This document shows positions 8,870-15,960 of a DNA stretch of 37,236 nt, in pieces (the first letter of the stretch is position 1; each line of letters opens with the position of its first letter). This DNA is from a virus. A program made the translations under genes and the position numbers. The stretch covers positions 1 through 37,236 of the IMG/VR virus record IMGVR_UViG_3300024243_000051. One strand, 5' to 3'. The notes under the pieces are model-generated. The model was given only the letters and a program-made list of their open reading frames with translations, searched no databases and was not told where the DNA came from.

Positions 8870-9813
8870 TAAATCCTCGCTTGCTGTCTCTGTGCCATCC
8901 TCGCCCTATAGCGCATAGGGTGTCCCATTCTGGACAACGACCCTTTCGCTTCCTCGTAAGTAAGTCCCGGCTTCATTTTACGCATGTCACGGAACCAAAG
9001 CAGGTATGCCCTCCACATTGCAGGATGCATGCCAACATTATCTACTACGTCTGTGGGAACCCAATCAATCCTTGATGGGTCAGCTTCGAACATTTCCTTA
9101 CGGGACTTGCTCAGTTCAGCCTGAACCTGCTTGTCCCTGTTCTTCATCTTGATGGGCTTCTTTTCTTTCTTCTTCGTTTTCTGTTTTGCTAAAGCGGCTG
9201 TCAGTGCTTTCTCCTGCTCAAGTGTAACCTTGGTCAGATGCGACTTCAGCCCAAGTATAGCTATGATCTCTTTTGAAGGAACCTTAATTTCCTTCGACAA
9301 CTCATGCACCCTCTTCGGCACATGTGTCTTCAACTCATTCCCGGCCTTATCTACGATAGTAGCCTGAGTCACCTTACGCTCCTTCTCAATCTCTTTCTTA
9401 CGATTGGCTCTCAGTCTACTCTCTTCGATCATTACTACTTCTTCTGGATTAGGTACAACTACTCCGTGTCCTGTCTGTTCCTTGCGCTCTGCTACAACCC
9501 TCTCGTGATAGCCCTTCTGTTGGGCAAACTTATTCCACCTGTCCTTGTGGTCTACATCATCGTTCTCAGGGTCATGCTCCTGCAACTCAACTACACGCTC
9601 TTCTCTAGGTTCATTGTTGTCTGTCTCTTCGATGAACTCAGTAAACTCTTCTCGTTCTTCCTCTGCGAGTTCCAGAGCTTCATCATCGTCACCCATAGCG
9701 TCTTCTATTTCATCCAATCCAGAATCAATCCTTTGGTATTCTCTTTCGTACCGAGCTTCATCCTCATCTGCTGGTGATACAGCAGCAGCCTTCTCTAAGA
9801 AATCACTAGCCAT
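8869..9813 (-). CDS. IF2-N-like domain protein, possible small terminase
   Basis: A 314-residue protein immediately upstream of and coupled to the large terminase. Residues 1-90 are very acidic. Residues about 166-208 (KRVHELSKEIKVPSKEIIAI, then a Leu/Lys stretch) closely follow the pattern of the N-terminal helical domain of translation initiation factor IF2. A lysine-rich linker (KQKTKKKEKKP) follows, then a C-terminal part with WVPTDVVDNVGMHPAMWRAY. Position argues for a small terminase or DNA-recognition partner, with the IF2-N-like fold possibly serving as a nucleic-acid binding module. No canonical small terminase motif is visible. The ATG has AGGAGAAGC upstream. Confidence 0.5.
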   Translation of the reverse strand: MASDFLEKAAAVSPADEDEARYEREYQRIDSGLDEIEDAMGDDDEALELAEEEREEFTEFIEETDNNEPREERVVELQEHDPENDDVDHKDRWNKFAQQKGYHERVVAERKEQTGHGVVVPNPEEVVMIEESRLRANRKKEIEKERKVTQATIVDKAGNELKTHVPKRVHELSKEIKVPSKEIIAILGLKSHLTKVTLEQEKALTAALAKQKTKKKEKKPIKMKNRDKQVQAELSKSRKEMFEADPSRIDWVPTDVVDNVGMHPAMWRAYLLWFRDMRKMKPGLTYEEAKGSLSRMGHPMRYRARMAQRQQARI

Positions 9814-9825
9814 CTTGCTTCTCCT

Positions 9826-10146
9826 TTAGTCTTTTTCGACTTCATATGCTTTCAGTTTCTGGTTTCTGACGGCCCATAGTAAGGACTCGTTTGTTACCAG
9901 CCGTTTTCCCTTGGTGAACTTTGTCACGATAACTCCCACTGACAGGTTCGCCTCAATCTCATCGTCAGTCATTTCAAGAGCCTCTGCTACCTCTGAGACT
10001 GTACTTCCCTCTTTAGGCAGCTTCTTGGCCCTCTCAATCTGCAACTTAATCTTCTGCTTTTTAGAACTCATATGGACATCCATTTCCTCTGCGTTATTAA
10101 AGATGTTCAGGTCAGGTTCATTCAAGGTCAGCTTTGTGTTCGACAT
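9826..10146 (-). CDS. Small protein with possible helix-turn-helix
   Basis: A 106-residue basic protein. Residues about 53-75 (STVSEVAEALEMTDDEIEAN) look like a helix-turn-helix or winged-helix segment, followed by a beta-like stretch (GVIVTKFTKGKRLVT). The ATG at 10146 has GGAGG 9 bases upstream and overlaps the end of the upstream gene. It lies two genes before the large terminase, so it is an alternative candidate for a small terminase. The function is not recognised. Confidence 0.6.
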   Translation of the reverse strand: MSNTKLTLNEPDLNIFNNAEEMDVHMSSKKQKIKLQIERAKKLPKEGSTVSEVAEALEMTDDEIEANLSVGVIVTKFTKGKRLVTNESLLWAVRNQKLKAYEVEKD

Positions 10147-10591
10147 CCTCACCTTCCTCCAATTCCTTATCAAAATCTCCATTCAAAAAATGCTTGGCTC
10201 CTTCTTTGATATCAGCCTGAGTAGTCCCTTCGACTTCAGCGACCCTTTTAACAACTTCTTCAAGTTCTTTAAAGTTCTTGGGGGATTCTATATTCTCCCC
10301 TCTTTGCATTCGCTGTTTGTTCATAAGGGCTTTTGTCAACGGCTCCATCAATCCATCGTCACGACAAGCTTCCCATCCGACTTGAAGCAAGGACATGTAA
10401 TCAATATCTACATGTCCTTCCGTCTTCTCTTTTTCCAGCTTTCTATTGATAAGTCCTTGGATGAAGTTCAACTGAGGTACGTTCTTGAGGTTGCCTGTGG
10501 AAATAAGCTTGGCAGCTTCAAGAAGTTTCTTATCATCAAACTCTTCAAATAGTTTCGCCTCAAATGATTTCTTTCTCCTAGGTACAGCCAT
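10118..10591 (-). CDS. Hypothetical protein
   Basis: A 157-residue, mostly helical, charged protein: basic N-terminus (MAVPRRKKSFEAKLF) and acidic C-terminus. The segment KKLLEAAKLISTGNLKNVPQ and the following helices have no motif I recognise. The ribosome binding site AAGGAG is 6 bases from the ATG. It overlaps the next gene by 29 bases. Its place two genes before the terminase suggests packaging or head assembly. Confidence 0.7.
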   Translation of the reverse strand: MAVPRRKKSFEAKLFEEFDDKKLLEAAKLISTGNLKNVPQLNFIQGLINRKLEKEKTEGHVDIDYMSLLQVGWEACRDDGLMEPLTKALMNKQRMQRGENIESPKNFKELEEVVKRVAEVEGTTQADIKEGAKHFLNGDFDKELEEGEDVEHKADLE

Positions 10592-10603
10592 TGTATCTCC
10601 TTG

Positions 10604-10774
10604 TTAGCCTCTAAGTCCACATTTGCCAGCAGGGTTCCCTTTCGGGCTTGCACCACGATCACGAGGATCATACGCAGTATGTGAACCCTTCATCTTACGT
10701 TTTGCAGGGCCAGTATCTCTGGCGTTCCTCAAGGTCATGCTACCGTTGTTAGTTTCACTTGACTGTTCTTTCAT
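10604..10774 (-). CDS. Small basic protein, 56 residues
   Basis: Starts MKEQSSETNNGSM and ends in a Gly/Lys/Arg-rich tail (PRDRGASPKGNPAGKCGLRG). AAGGAG lies 7 bases before the ATG, and the stop codon is 12 bases before the next start, whose ribosome binding site immediately follows. No known domain. The low complexity suggests a disordered nucleic-acid or virion-associated peptide. Confidence 0.65.
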   Translation of the reverse strand: MKEQSSETNNGSMTLRNARDTGPAKRKMKGSHTAYDPRDRGASPKGNPAGKCGLRG

Positions 10775-11033
10775 TGTTATCTCCTTTGCAATACATGTAC
10801 CCGAAATATCCGAGTGCCATAGCTATACTCCACACTCCTATATCCATAATTGATTTTACCCAATACAGATCACTAGGATGTGGGTCTATAAAAAATTCTT
10901 TTATTGTCAATACTCCAAGCACTACTGCTATTATAAGCCACCTAGTAAACCCTGCCGACACAAAGCCTATAATAAATCCACCTATGAAATGCAGCAAAGT
11001 GCGCCAAGCTAGCATATCAAAAAAAGCTTCCAT
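10755..11033 (-). CDS. Small membrane protein, holin candidate
   Basis: A 92-residue protein with three hydrophobic segments (about residues 9-25, 31-47 and 62-82) separated by short polar turns, and a charged C-terminus (KGDNNERTVK). Size and topology fit a class I holin, but no endolysin gene lies beside it, so another membrane role is possible. The start overlaps the upstream stop as TAATG, and the end overlaps the next gene by 20 bases. Confidence 0.6.
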   Translation of the reverse strand: MEAFFDMLAWRTLLHFIGGFIIGFVSAGFTRWLIIAVVLGVLTIKEFFIDPHPSDLYWVKSIMDIGVWSIAMALGYFGYMYCKGDNNERTVK

Positions 11034-11233
11034 TATATCATCCTTGTCGGGAATTCATCTTTCGTCAGATGTCGTATGCGTTTGTGATCTAAAAGGGAGG
11101 GAAGTATCTTCTCGTTCTTGGTATAGCCTTTTGGCAGTCGGGCTACAGCAAGTTCATTCCCACACATGATGCATGTCAAGTTATGTATCTCATTAATGCA
11201 CATACAGTTAGCACACTGTTTCTTAATAGCCAT
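11033..11233 (-). CDS. Small zinc-ribbon protein
   Basis: A 66-residue protein with C7, C10, C12, C21 and C24; the pair C7xxC10 and C21xxC24 fits a small zinc ribbon. The C-terminal half is basic (KGYTKNEK, HKRIRHLTKDE). The start shares bases with the upstream stop (TAATG), with GAGGAAA as ribosome binding site. Function unknown. Confidence 0.65.
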   Translation of the reverse strand: MAIKKQCANCMCINEIHNLTCIMCGNELAVARLPKGYTKNEKILPSLLDHKRIRHLTKDEFPTRMI

Positions 11234-11352
11234 TATTGTTTCCTCTTCGGTTTGCCCGTCCGTGAATCAATCGGGCCTTTGATCTTCTTTCTCCTGTGAG
11301 GTTTGCTCTTAGATGTAGAAGAAGTTTTCCGTCTTGTGCTTGGTCTAGGCAT
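11233..11352 (-). CDS. Very basic 39-residue peptide
   Basis: Starts MPRPSTRRKTSS and has many Lys and Arg residues (KPHRRKKIKGP). GGGAGG lies 4 bases before the ATG and overlaps the previous stop codon; the stop forms TAATG with the next start. Likely a nucleic-acid-binding or packaged peptide. The coupling at both ends is the main evidence that it is real. Confidence 0.6.
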   Translation of the reverse strand: MPRPSTRRKTSSTSKSKPHRRKKIKGPIDSRTGKPKRKQ

Positions 11353-11353
11353 G

Positions 11354-11635
11354 CTACCTCCCGTCCCTAGCTCTGCCTGATGTTCCACTTCTAGGGTCAA
11401 TATGGTTCATAGTCTTTCTCGCTTTACTGACAGCTTTCTTTCTCTGCTTAGTAGCAGACTTTGATTTAACGCTAGAAACTGTCTTGCCTTTCTTACTTAC
11501 TCTTTTAGCCAATTCTTTAAGACCAGCCAAGACCCTAGGATTTGTTTTACCTTTCCTAGCTCTAGTGCTGTCTGACATCTCTCGTTCCATATCAGCCATT
11601 TCATCCATCATACTGCGACGTTTCTTTTTAGCCAT
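11354..11635 (-). CDS. Lysine/arginine-rich protein
   Basis: A 93-residue basic protein with a short acidic patch (MMDEMADMEREMSD) and then a long Lys/Arg/Ser-rich region, reminiscent of histone-like or packaged DNA-condensing proteins. TAATG overlap with the upstream gene. No specific family recognised. Confidence 0.65.
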   Translation of the reverse strand: MAKKKRRSMMDEMADMEREMSDSTRARKGKTNPRVLAGLKELAKRVSKKGKTVSSVKSKSATKQRKKAVSKARKTMNHIDPRSGTSGRARDGR

Positions 11636-11856
11636 TAGAGTTTCTCACTTTCTGGAATGTCTAGTCCCTTCCGTGTAAAGCTGTACCACTGCATCCATTT
11701 AATCCAGCATGTCTTACAGAAGTGATCGGGGTGGGTTTCTCCATGATTCACATTCTTCCTGACCTCTTCCTTCGTCTGGAAGTTATCAGAAGCTTTCCCA
11801 CAGAACGAGTACTTGTCGTCGTAGTTCTCTCTTATATGTATTTTATCTAGCGTCAT
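11635..11856 (-). CDS. Hypothetical Cys/His protein
   Basis: A 73-residue protein with C19 and the cluster HPDHFCKTC (C47, C50), which could bind one zinc ion. GGAGG lies 6 bases before the ATG, and the gene overlaps the upstream gene by 14 bases. Aromatic residues follow the cluster (WIKWMQWYSF). Function unknown. Confidence 0.65.
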   Translation of the reverse strand: MTLDKIHIRENYDDKYSFCGKASDNFQTKEEVRKNVNHGETHPDHFCKTCWIKWMQWYSFTRKGLDIPESEKL

Positions 11857-12253
11857 TCCTAGCCTCCACAGTTATTCCGAATGCGTCCAGCACATCCTGT
11901 ATGTCTTTCCAACAGTCTACAATGATTTGGATTCTTGCATTGTTGTCTTTAGGCCATTCGTTCAGATGGCTAAGAGTTGTATTGTCTATATAGAATAAGC
12001 TCGCTACGCCCTTCCTATGGCTTCCACAGCCAGCCGTCACGCCACGTTTAACCTTCAGGGGTATAAAAGAGTTGACCATATCTGACACTACTTTAGCCAG
12101 AAGGTTCATTCTGGCATTATCATCCATCTCTCCGTGTTGCTCAAACAATGCACAGCATTCTCCCATATCTATCACGGTCTTGATCTCTTCCCGTATGGTG
12201 ATGGGGAGAGCAGGGCTTCCTTTGTGCTTGATTAAGAAAGACTGTTCTTTCAC
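11843..12253 (-). CDS. Hypothetical protein with GTG start
   Basis: A 136-residue mixed alpha/beta protein without recognised motifs. The start is GTG at 12253: it forms a GTGA overlap with the upstream stop and has GGAGAAGAA upstream. The segment LNEWPKDNNARIQIIVDCWK is the best marker for a homology search. Confidence 0.65.
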   Translation of the reverse strand: MKEQSFLIKHKGSPALPITIREEIKTVIDMGECCALFEQHGEMDDNARMNLLAKVVSDMVNSFIPLKVKRGVTAGCGSHRKGVASLFYIDNTTLSHLNEWPKDNNARIQIIVDCWKDIQDVLDAFGITVEARNDAR

Positions 12254-12393
12254 TTCTTCTCCGTTTTCTTTGTGGGCTTTTTACAGTTCATAGTGCATTT
12301 GCCATCCCGGTGTATCAGTCCTCCACACTTGCAGAAGTCTACCGCTCCCGATTGCCAGATGGCTCCTTGTGATAGATTCCTTCGTTCCGTCAT
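12250..12393 (-). CDS. Small Cys-rich protein, 47 residues
   Basis: C21, C23, C33 and C37 (CKCGGLIHRDGKCTMNC) form a possible zinc site, followed by a lysine-rich tail. The ATG at 12393 is chosen because GGGAGG lies 6 bases upstream and the codon overlaps the upstream stop as TAATG; an upstream in-frame codon lacks a ribosome binding site. Confidence 0.6.
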   Translation of the reverse strand: MTERRNLSQGAIWQSGAVDFCKCGGLIHRDGKCTMNCKKPTKKTEKK

Positions 12394-12563
12394 TAACATC
12401 CTCCCATAGCTGCTATGAATGTTATCACTACTGCTGCGAATCCTGCCAGCTTCCAATACCACTTCATCGGCTCTGCTCTATATGGGATAAGTTCTCCCTC
12501 TCGTCTTTGCATTTCAGCTTCAGTCAGATTTCTCAGTCGTTTGAGTTGTTGGGGTCTTGGCAT
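12393..12563 (-). CDS. Small tail-anchored membrane protein
   Basis: A 56-residue protein: a charged N-terminal helix (residues 1-33), then one hydrophobic segment near the C-terminus (about 36-53, WKLAGFAAVVITFIAAM). AAGGAG lies 7 bases before the ATG. It overlaps the upstream gene by 44 bases in another frame. It may be a membrane effector or lysis accessory; function not recognised. Confidence 0.55.
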   Translation of the reverse strand: MPRPQQLKRLRNLTEAEMQRREGELIPYRAEPMKWYWKLAGFAAVVITFIAAMGGC

Positions 12564-13137
12564 TAAACTTCTCCTTAAATTCAGGACATTCAAAAACAGG
12601 TTGTACAGTGTTGAACTTCTTACACAGTTCAAAGTTCGCCTGTGCTATGTGACAATTCGTAATCTCAAACGGGTGGAAGTTCTCACAATCGAAACACAGG
12701 CAGCATTCCCTGTGAGTTCCCTTGAGTTCTTTCTTCACCCACACTTCTTTCTTGTGGTGTTCATACTTCTCATATTTTCCTTTGGCCTTTTCTTCTGCTT
12801 TAATCTTTTTTCCTCTGGTATCTATTGTCTCTACATATTCGGGGTAGAGTTCATACAGCATTCCTAAACGCTTCAAGTGCAGAAATTCATCATTCGTCAA
12901 CTGCTGAAAATCTTTTCTTAATGGTGTTAATGCCATGAGTACCTCCCGTTTGGCTTCTGCCCTACATGAGCAGAGTTTTTTAATTCGGTTATCAATCATC
13001 CACAAGTTCTCTATCTTGCCTACTTCATACCATCCCTTGCCATTACACTTGAGACATTCTGCTACTTTGTGATTTATAAACCGCTCTACTACTTTCTGTC
13101 TATATACCTCATCCCACTTCTGCATTAAAGACTTCAA
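12520..13137 (-). CDS. Cys-rich zinc-binding protein
   Basis: A 205-residue protein. Residues 28-35 (CLKCNGKG) match the CxxCxGxG repeat of DnaJ-type zinc fingers, completed by C56 and C58. A basic linker follows, then a second Cys/His cluster (CCLCFDCENFHP, NCHIAQ, ELC, ECP). The start is TTG at 13137, with GGGAGG 5 bases upstream; the next ATG is too far from that site. It overlaps the upstream gene by 29 bases. Possibly a regulatory or nucleic-acid-binding protein; no enzyme motif. Confidence 0.6.
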   Translation of the reverse strand: MKSLMQKWDEVYRQKVVERFINHKVAECLKCNGKGWYEVGKIENLWMIDNRIKKLCSCRAEAKREVLMALTPLRKDFQQLTNDEFLHLKRLGMLYELYPEYVETIDTRGKKIKAEEKAKGKYEKYEHHKKEVWVKKELKGTHRECCLCFDCENFHPFEITNCHIAQANFELCKKFNTVQPVFECPEFKEKFNAKTPTTQTTEKSD

Positions 13138-13234
13138 GTATCCCTCCCGGTTTCCATATCATGTACATGGATTGATCTCTGAATCTTACATACTCATCTA
13201 TCAGGTCATTCACATCTACTTCGGGAACTGTCAT
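13109..13234 (-). CDS. Small acidic protein, 41 residues
   Basis: Starts MTVPEVDVNDLIDEYVRF. GGAGG lies 4-5 bases upstream of the ATG, which overlaps the upstream stop by four bases (ATGA). No domain recognised. Overlaps at both ends support reality. Confidence 0.55.
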   Translation of the reverse strand: MTVPEVDVNDLIDEYVRFRDQSMYMIWKPGGILEVFNAEVG

Positions 13235-13389
13235 GCTCCCTCCACAGGATAGACCTGCTCTCCGTCTTCATCATACAGTTTCACCCGGCATTTATCTTTC
13301 GGGGCTATGAATATATCCAGACAGCTTACCACTTCTACCAAGTCGGAGTCCTCTACCAGCTTCAGCAAAACTTCTTCGATAGACTTCAT
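13231..13389 (-). CDS. First gene of the leftward operon, 52 residues
   Basis: A small acidic protein (MKSIEEVLLKLVEDSDLVEV and on) about 55 bases downstream of the predicted start of the leftward transcript. AGGAGATG precedes the ATG. No motif recognised. Confidence 0.6.
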   Translation of the reverse strand: MKSIEEVLLKLVEDSDLVEVVSCLDIFIAPKDKCRVKLYDEDGEQVYPVEGA

Positions 13390-13449
13390 CTCATCTCCTG
13401 GTTAATGTGCCTTACAGTGACATATGTGTATAGCAATCTACTGGCCTGT

Positions 13450-13478
13450 AATATAACACATTTATGTCGATTTGTCAA
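13450..13478 (-). promoter_or_regulatory. Sigma70-type leftward promoter
   Basis: On the minus strand TTGACA (13478-13473), a 17-base spacer and TATATT (13455-13450). The TGT just before the -10 box and the CC before the -35 box recur in the two promoters near 29930-30164. Transcription would begin near 13443 and read the whole head operon. Confidence 0.85.
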
Positions 13479-13791
13479 GGAAAAAATTCACTCTAAGTAC
13501 CTTTAACCTTGAAGGGGGTGGGGGGCGAAGACCCCCCTGTGTGCTTTCTCAAAGTCATTCTCAAAGTGGACATAGTGCTTTGATGGGGATGGAGTTATGG
13601 AGTTTTTTTAACGCTTGTGTACAGGGGTGTTTTAGAGAGATTGAGAATAAGAATGGGGTAGTTTGAGAATAAGATGTTGTAAAATGGATGAGATACGTGG
13701 GGGATATTACTTAAAGAGAACTGAAATAATGATAGGGGAGGGGTGGGGTCTACCCCTTATGATTGATACTAGGGGTATATCTTAGATGCTT

Positions 13792-13877
13792 CTGCTTTGA
13801 TAGCCGTTGCTTCTGCTTAGATAGTTGTTGCTTATAGCTTTAGAAGCTTTTGGTTTTCGCTTTGATAGCATTTGCTT
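13792..13877. repeat. Three 21-bp iteron-like repeats
   Basis: Copies at 13792-13812, 13813-13833 (in tandem) and 13857-13877. They share the core GCTTWGATAG followed by a 4-base variable part and TTGCTT. Iterons of this kind are typical of replication-initiator or regulator binding sites; which one applies here is not known. Confidence 0.75.
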
Positions 13878-13886
13878 ATGCCTTTC

Positions 13887-13941
13887 AAGTCTTACTTCTT
13901 TTAAGGACTTAGCTTGCTAAGTACTATAAAAGAAAAGACTT
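13887..13941. other. Long nested hairpin
   Basis: Three paired blocks with short symmetric internal loops: AAGTCTT (13887-13893) with AAGACTT (13935-13941), TCTTTTA with TAAAAGA, and ACTTAG with CTAAGT around a CTTG loop. There is no U-tract on either side, so it is more likely a regulatory or processing structure than a terminator. Confidence 0.7.
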
Positions 13942-14030
13942 CCCCCTGATAGTGATTATCATTCTAATAGCTCTGTAACTCTTTATATATAGGTAGATAA
14001 AAGTCTTGCTTTATGGGTCTAAAGGTGTTA

Positions 14031-14062
14031 ACTTGTCTCTGGTTGGACAAGTGTTTTACAAT
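14031..14062 (+). promoter_or_regulatory. Probable rightward promoter with overlapping operator
   Basis: A weak -35 TTGTCT (14033-14038), 18-base spacer and -10 TACAAT (14057-14062). A perfect inverted repeat, ACTTGTC (14031-14037) and GACAAGT (14046-14052), covers the -35 box and part of the spacer, as repressor operators do. The promoter match is moderate. Confidence 0.45.
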
Positions 14063-14082
14063 TCAAAAAGGCTAGATGCAGG

Positions 14083-15150
14083 ATGCAGAAAGAATTTAAA
14101 AAATCTGCTGAATTTAGTACAAAAATATCTAAAAACGTGCTGGGGATTATGCCAGTGCGTGATATAGAGAGAGATAAAGCTGTAAACCACTTATCCCTTA
14201 GTGACTGTAAGGGCAGTCATTACGGAGTTGATTATGGTTATGGTTGTCTCCCTACTGATTGCAGTTTAATCGTCCCTTGTGGTTGTCCTATGGACGTTAC
14301 AAGGTATGATTTCGGCAAACAATCACAAGGGACACAGTTGAAAGGTTTTAAAATGTCTAAGCTGAATAGCAAGCTTCGCAGAGTTAACAAGATGAAAAGC
14401 ACAGTAGAGCAGGGCATCAGTCTGGAAAAGGGAAGTCACGTTATTATCACTCAGGAACAAGGCGGGGATGGTTTTGTTAATTCTCCTACTGGCTCCTACG
14501 ATGTTGACTTGTGGCATTTGTTGGCAGGTTCGGAACACAAAGGTGAGCCTTTTGTGTTCTTTACCGATGCTGACAAAATCGAATCCCTTACCCCTCTGGA
14601 TAAAGTAGAGATAATGATGATAAAGCGGAGTATGGCTTTATTCATCGATATCTCTGGCGATGACCCTACCGAAGTGACTATCAACGATCTGTTCGATGCG
14701 GCGAGTCCTGAGCAGTTGCAACTGTTTCACAGCGACAAAGAAGCCAAAGCCTACAAAGATAGTGAGGGGCGCATTTATCCTTCGGCGGACAAGCTCTGTG
14801 AGCGTTACAACGACAAGAACAAGGCGCATGCAAGCTGGTTGGAGGATAACGAATTGCAACTGGCGTATCAACACGGTCAAACCTTGTGGCATTTGTTAGC
14901 CACAAAAGAGGGGTACAATTTCGCCAAGTACACGGATGGCACTGAGCGGATATTCAAACGTGGTATCAAGAATAATCTGTTTAGCGGAGACAATGCAATA
15001 CTGGCGAAGTACTTCCAGCATGCAAAGCCGATTAAAGAAGGTGAACCTCTTGCAAAGGCTATCAGAACCGGAACGCACATTCGTAAGCAGAGCGTCAAGG
15101 TTGTTTGCCCTGATAGCTGCGAGGCTTTCAACAAGCTGTTAGCCAGTTAA
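14083..15150 (+). CDS. Unknown protein, first rightward gene
   Basis: A 355-residue protein not recognised. The N-terminal 90 residues are Cys-rich (CKGSHYG, GYGCLPTDCSLIVPCGCPMD) and more AT-rich in DNA; the rest is helical and charged with higher G+C. The motif LWHLLA occurs twice (DVDLWHLLAG and QTLWHLLATK), each before a similar segment, which hints at an internal repeat. The ATG at 14083 follows the probable promoter but has only a weak ribosome binding site. An alternative ATG at 14353 (MSKLNSKLRR) has AAAGG upstream and follows a hairpin at 14272-14333, so a shorter product is possible. A strong terminator follows at 15173. As first gene after the control region it may be a regulator. 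Confidence 0.7.
   Translation: MQKEFKKSAEFSTKISKNVLGIMPVRDIERDKAVNHLSLSDCKGSHYGVDYGYGCLPTDCSLIVPCGCPMDVTRYDFGKQSQGTQLKGFKMSKLNSKLRRVNKMKSTVEQGISLEKGSHVIITQEQGGDGFVNSPTGSYDVDLWHLLAGSEHKGEPFVFFTDADKIESLTPLDKVEIMMIKRSMALFIDISGDDPTEVTINDLFDAASPEQLQLFHSDKEAKAYKDSEGRIYPSADKLCERYNDKNKAHASWLEDNELQLAYQHGQTLWHLLATKEGYNFAKYTDGTERIFKRGIKNNLFSGDNAILAKYFQHAKPIKEGEPLAKAIRTGTHIRKQSVKVVCPDSCEAFNKLLAS
14272..14333 (+). other. Hairpin inside the 5' part of the first rightward gene
   Basis: Arms 14272-14285 (GTCCCTTGTGGTTG) and 14320-14333 pair over 14 positions with one G-U wobble, around a loop of 34 bases. A smaller hairpin TGACTG/CAGTCA lies at 14202-14219. They precede the in-frame ATG at 14353 and could control its use. 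Confidence 0.5.
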
Positions 15151-15172
15151 GTAATTGCACCATCAACAGTTA

Positions 15173-15210
15173 ACTGATACCCCTGTTACGAAAGTAACAG
15201 GGGTATCAGT
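15173..15210 (+). terminator. Hairpin terminator after the first rightward gene
   Basis: A perfect 17-bp stem (15173-15189 with 15194-15210) closed by a GAAA tetraloop, followed by GTTTATAAAA. The U-tract is short, but the stem is very stable. It separates the 355-residue gene from the tiny-gene block. Confidence 0.8.
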
Positions 15211-15338
15211 GTTTATAAAACTAAATAAAAGAAGATAAAAAAGTCTTGTATAAATATAATGCAATGTAATGCAATATATGGCACGAACAGGGTGCTGTAC
15301 TATTAGAAACCTAAGAGATAACCAAATGAGAGGATAAT

Positions 15339-15539
15339 ATGAGCAAGAAAGATATAGCTATTGAAGAATTACAAAGTGTTATAGAAAGTATGCATGATAG
15401 CTATATAAAAGGAAATTATATTTCACAGGATACAAAATTAAATATTATGACAAAAATAAGAATGGCAATCAATACTATAAAAGAAATGGAATTAGCAATA
15501 GATGATCACGAGCCTATGTTTAGGTTTTTTAGAGATTAA
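15339..15539 (+). CDS. Hypothetical helical protein
   Basis: A 66-residue, mostly helical protein (IAIEELQSVIESMHDSYIKG). AGAGGAT lies 4-5 bases before the ATG. A TATAAT box (15255-15260) lies upstream, but I see no matching -35 box. No family recognised. Confidence 0.6.
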   Translation: MSKKDIAIEELQSVIESMHDSYIKGNYISQDTKLNIMTKIRMAINTIKEMELAIDDHEPMFRFFRD

Positions 15540-15572
15540 CAAAGTTCTTTCCTATTTAGTTGGGAGGATAGC

Positions 15573-15815
15573 ATGAACATTATTAAACAGATTCAAAGGA
15601 AGCAAGGTACAACTGGTTATTGGAGTCGAGATAAATGTCTATCACGAATAGGAGCGCACATTGTTAAAAAGGAGAAGAGTTTCAGAAGGATGGATGGCTG
15701 TACTTTTATTGGCAATCCTCTTCAACTCACGCAGGATGTGAGACAACATCATGCTGAAAAACTTATCTTTGCGGCTATGCTTTTGAAATGGCCCGGCAAG
15801 GAGATAGTTAAATGA
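15573..15815 (+). CDS. Hypothetical basic protein
   Basis: An 80-residue basic protein, with GGGAGG upstream. It ends in an ATGA overlap with the next gene. No motif recognised. Confidence 0.6.
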   Translation: MNIIKQIQRKQGTTGYWSRDKCLSRIGAHIVKKEKSFRRMDGCTFIGNPLQLTQDVRQHHAEKLIFAAMLLKWPGKEIVK

Positions 15816-15952
15816 AACTCGCTCAAAGATTTAGCTGTGTTATATTATTTCTTATTGCTGCTCAAGGATATATATACGCCAGTACTAACCTGCATGCTTT
15901 GGCGTTTGTGTGTCTTTGTATAATAGCAGTGGTATTATTCCGCAAAGCATAG
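15812..15952 (+). CDS. Small two-pass membrane protein
   Basis: A 46-residue protein with two hydrophobic segments (about residues 8-22 and 28-43) and a basic C-terminus (FRKA). The start overlaps the upstream stop by four bases and AAGGAG lies 10 bases upstream. Function unknown. Confidence 0.55.
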   Translation: MKLAQRFSCVILFLIAAQGYIYASTNLHALAFVCLCIIAVVLFRKA

Positions 15953-15960
15953 GAGAGATT

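Larger units (their letters stand above)
13390..14082. other. Non-coding switch region between divergent operons
   Basis: No convincing gene. It holds the leftward promoter (13450-13478), a G/C hairpin (13520-13537, six Gs facing six Cs), three 21-bp repeats (13792-13877), a nested hairpin (13887-13941), and an inverted repeat overlapping a probable rightward promoter (14031-14062). The layout fits a control region and possibly a replication origin. Confidence 0.7.

Noticed and set aside
10755-11033. Confident holin assignment
   Set aside because: Topology fits, but no endolysin or spanin is adjacent, so only a candidate label is given.
13472-13666. Plus-strand 64-codon open frame in the switch region
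   Set aside because: No ribosome binding site, low-complexity Gly/Arg stretch from the G-rich hairpin, and it overlaps the leftward promoter.
15255-15260. TATAAT box as a promoter for the tiny-gene block
   Set aside because: No acceptable -35 box at 16-18 bases upstream; left out as a feature.
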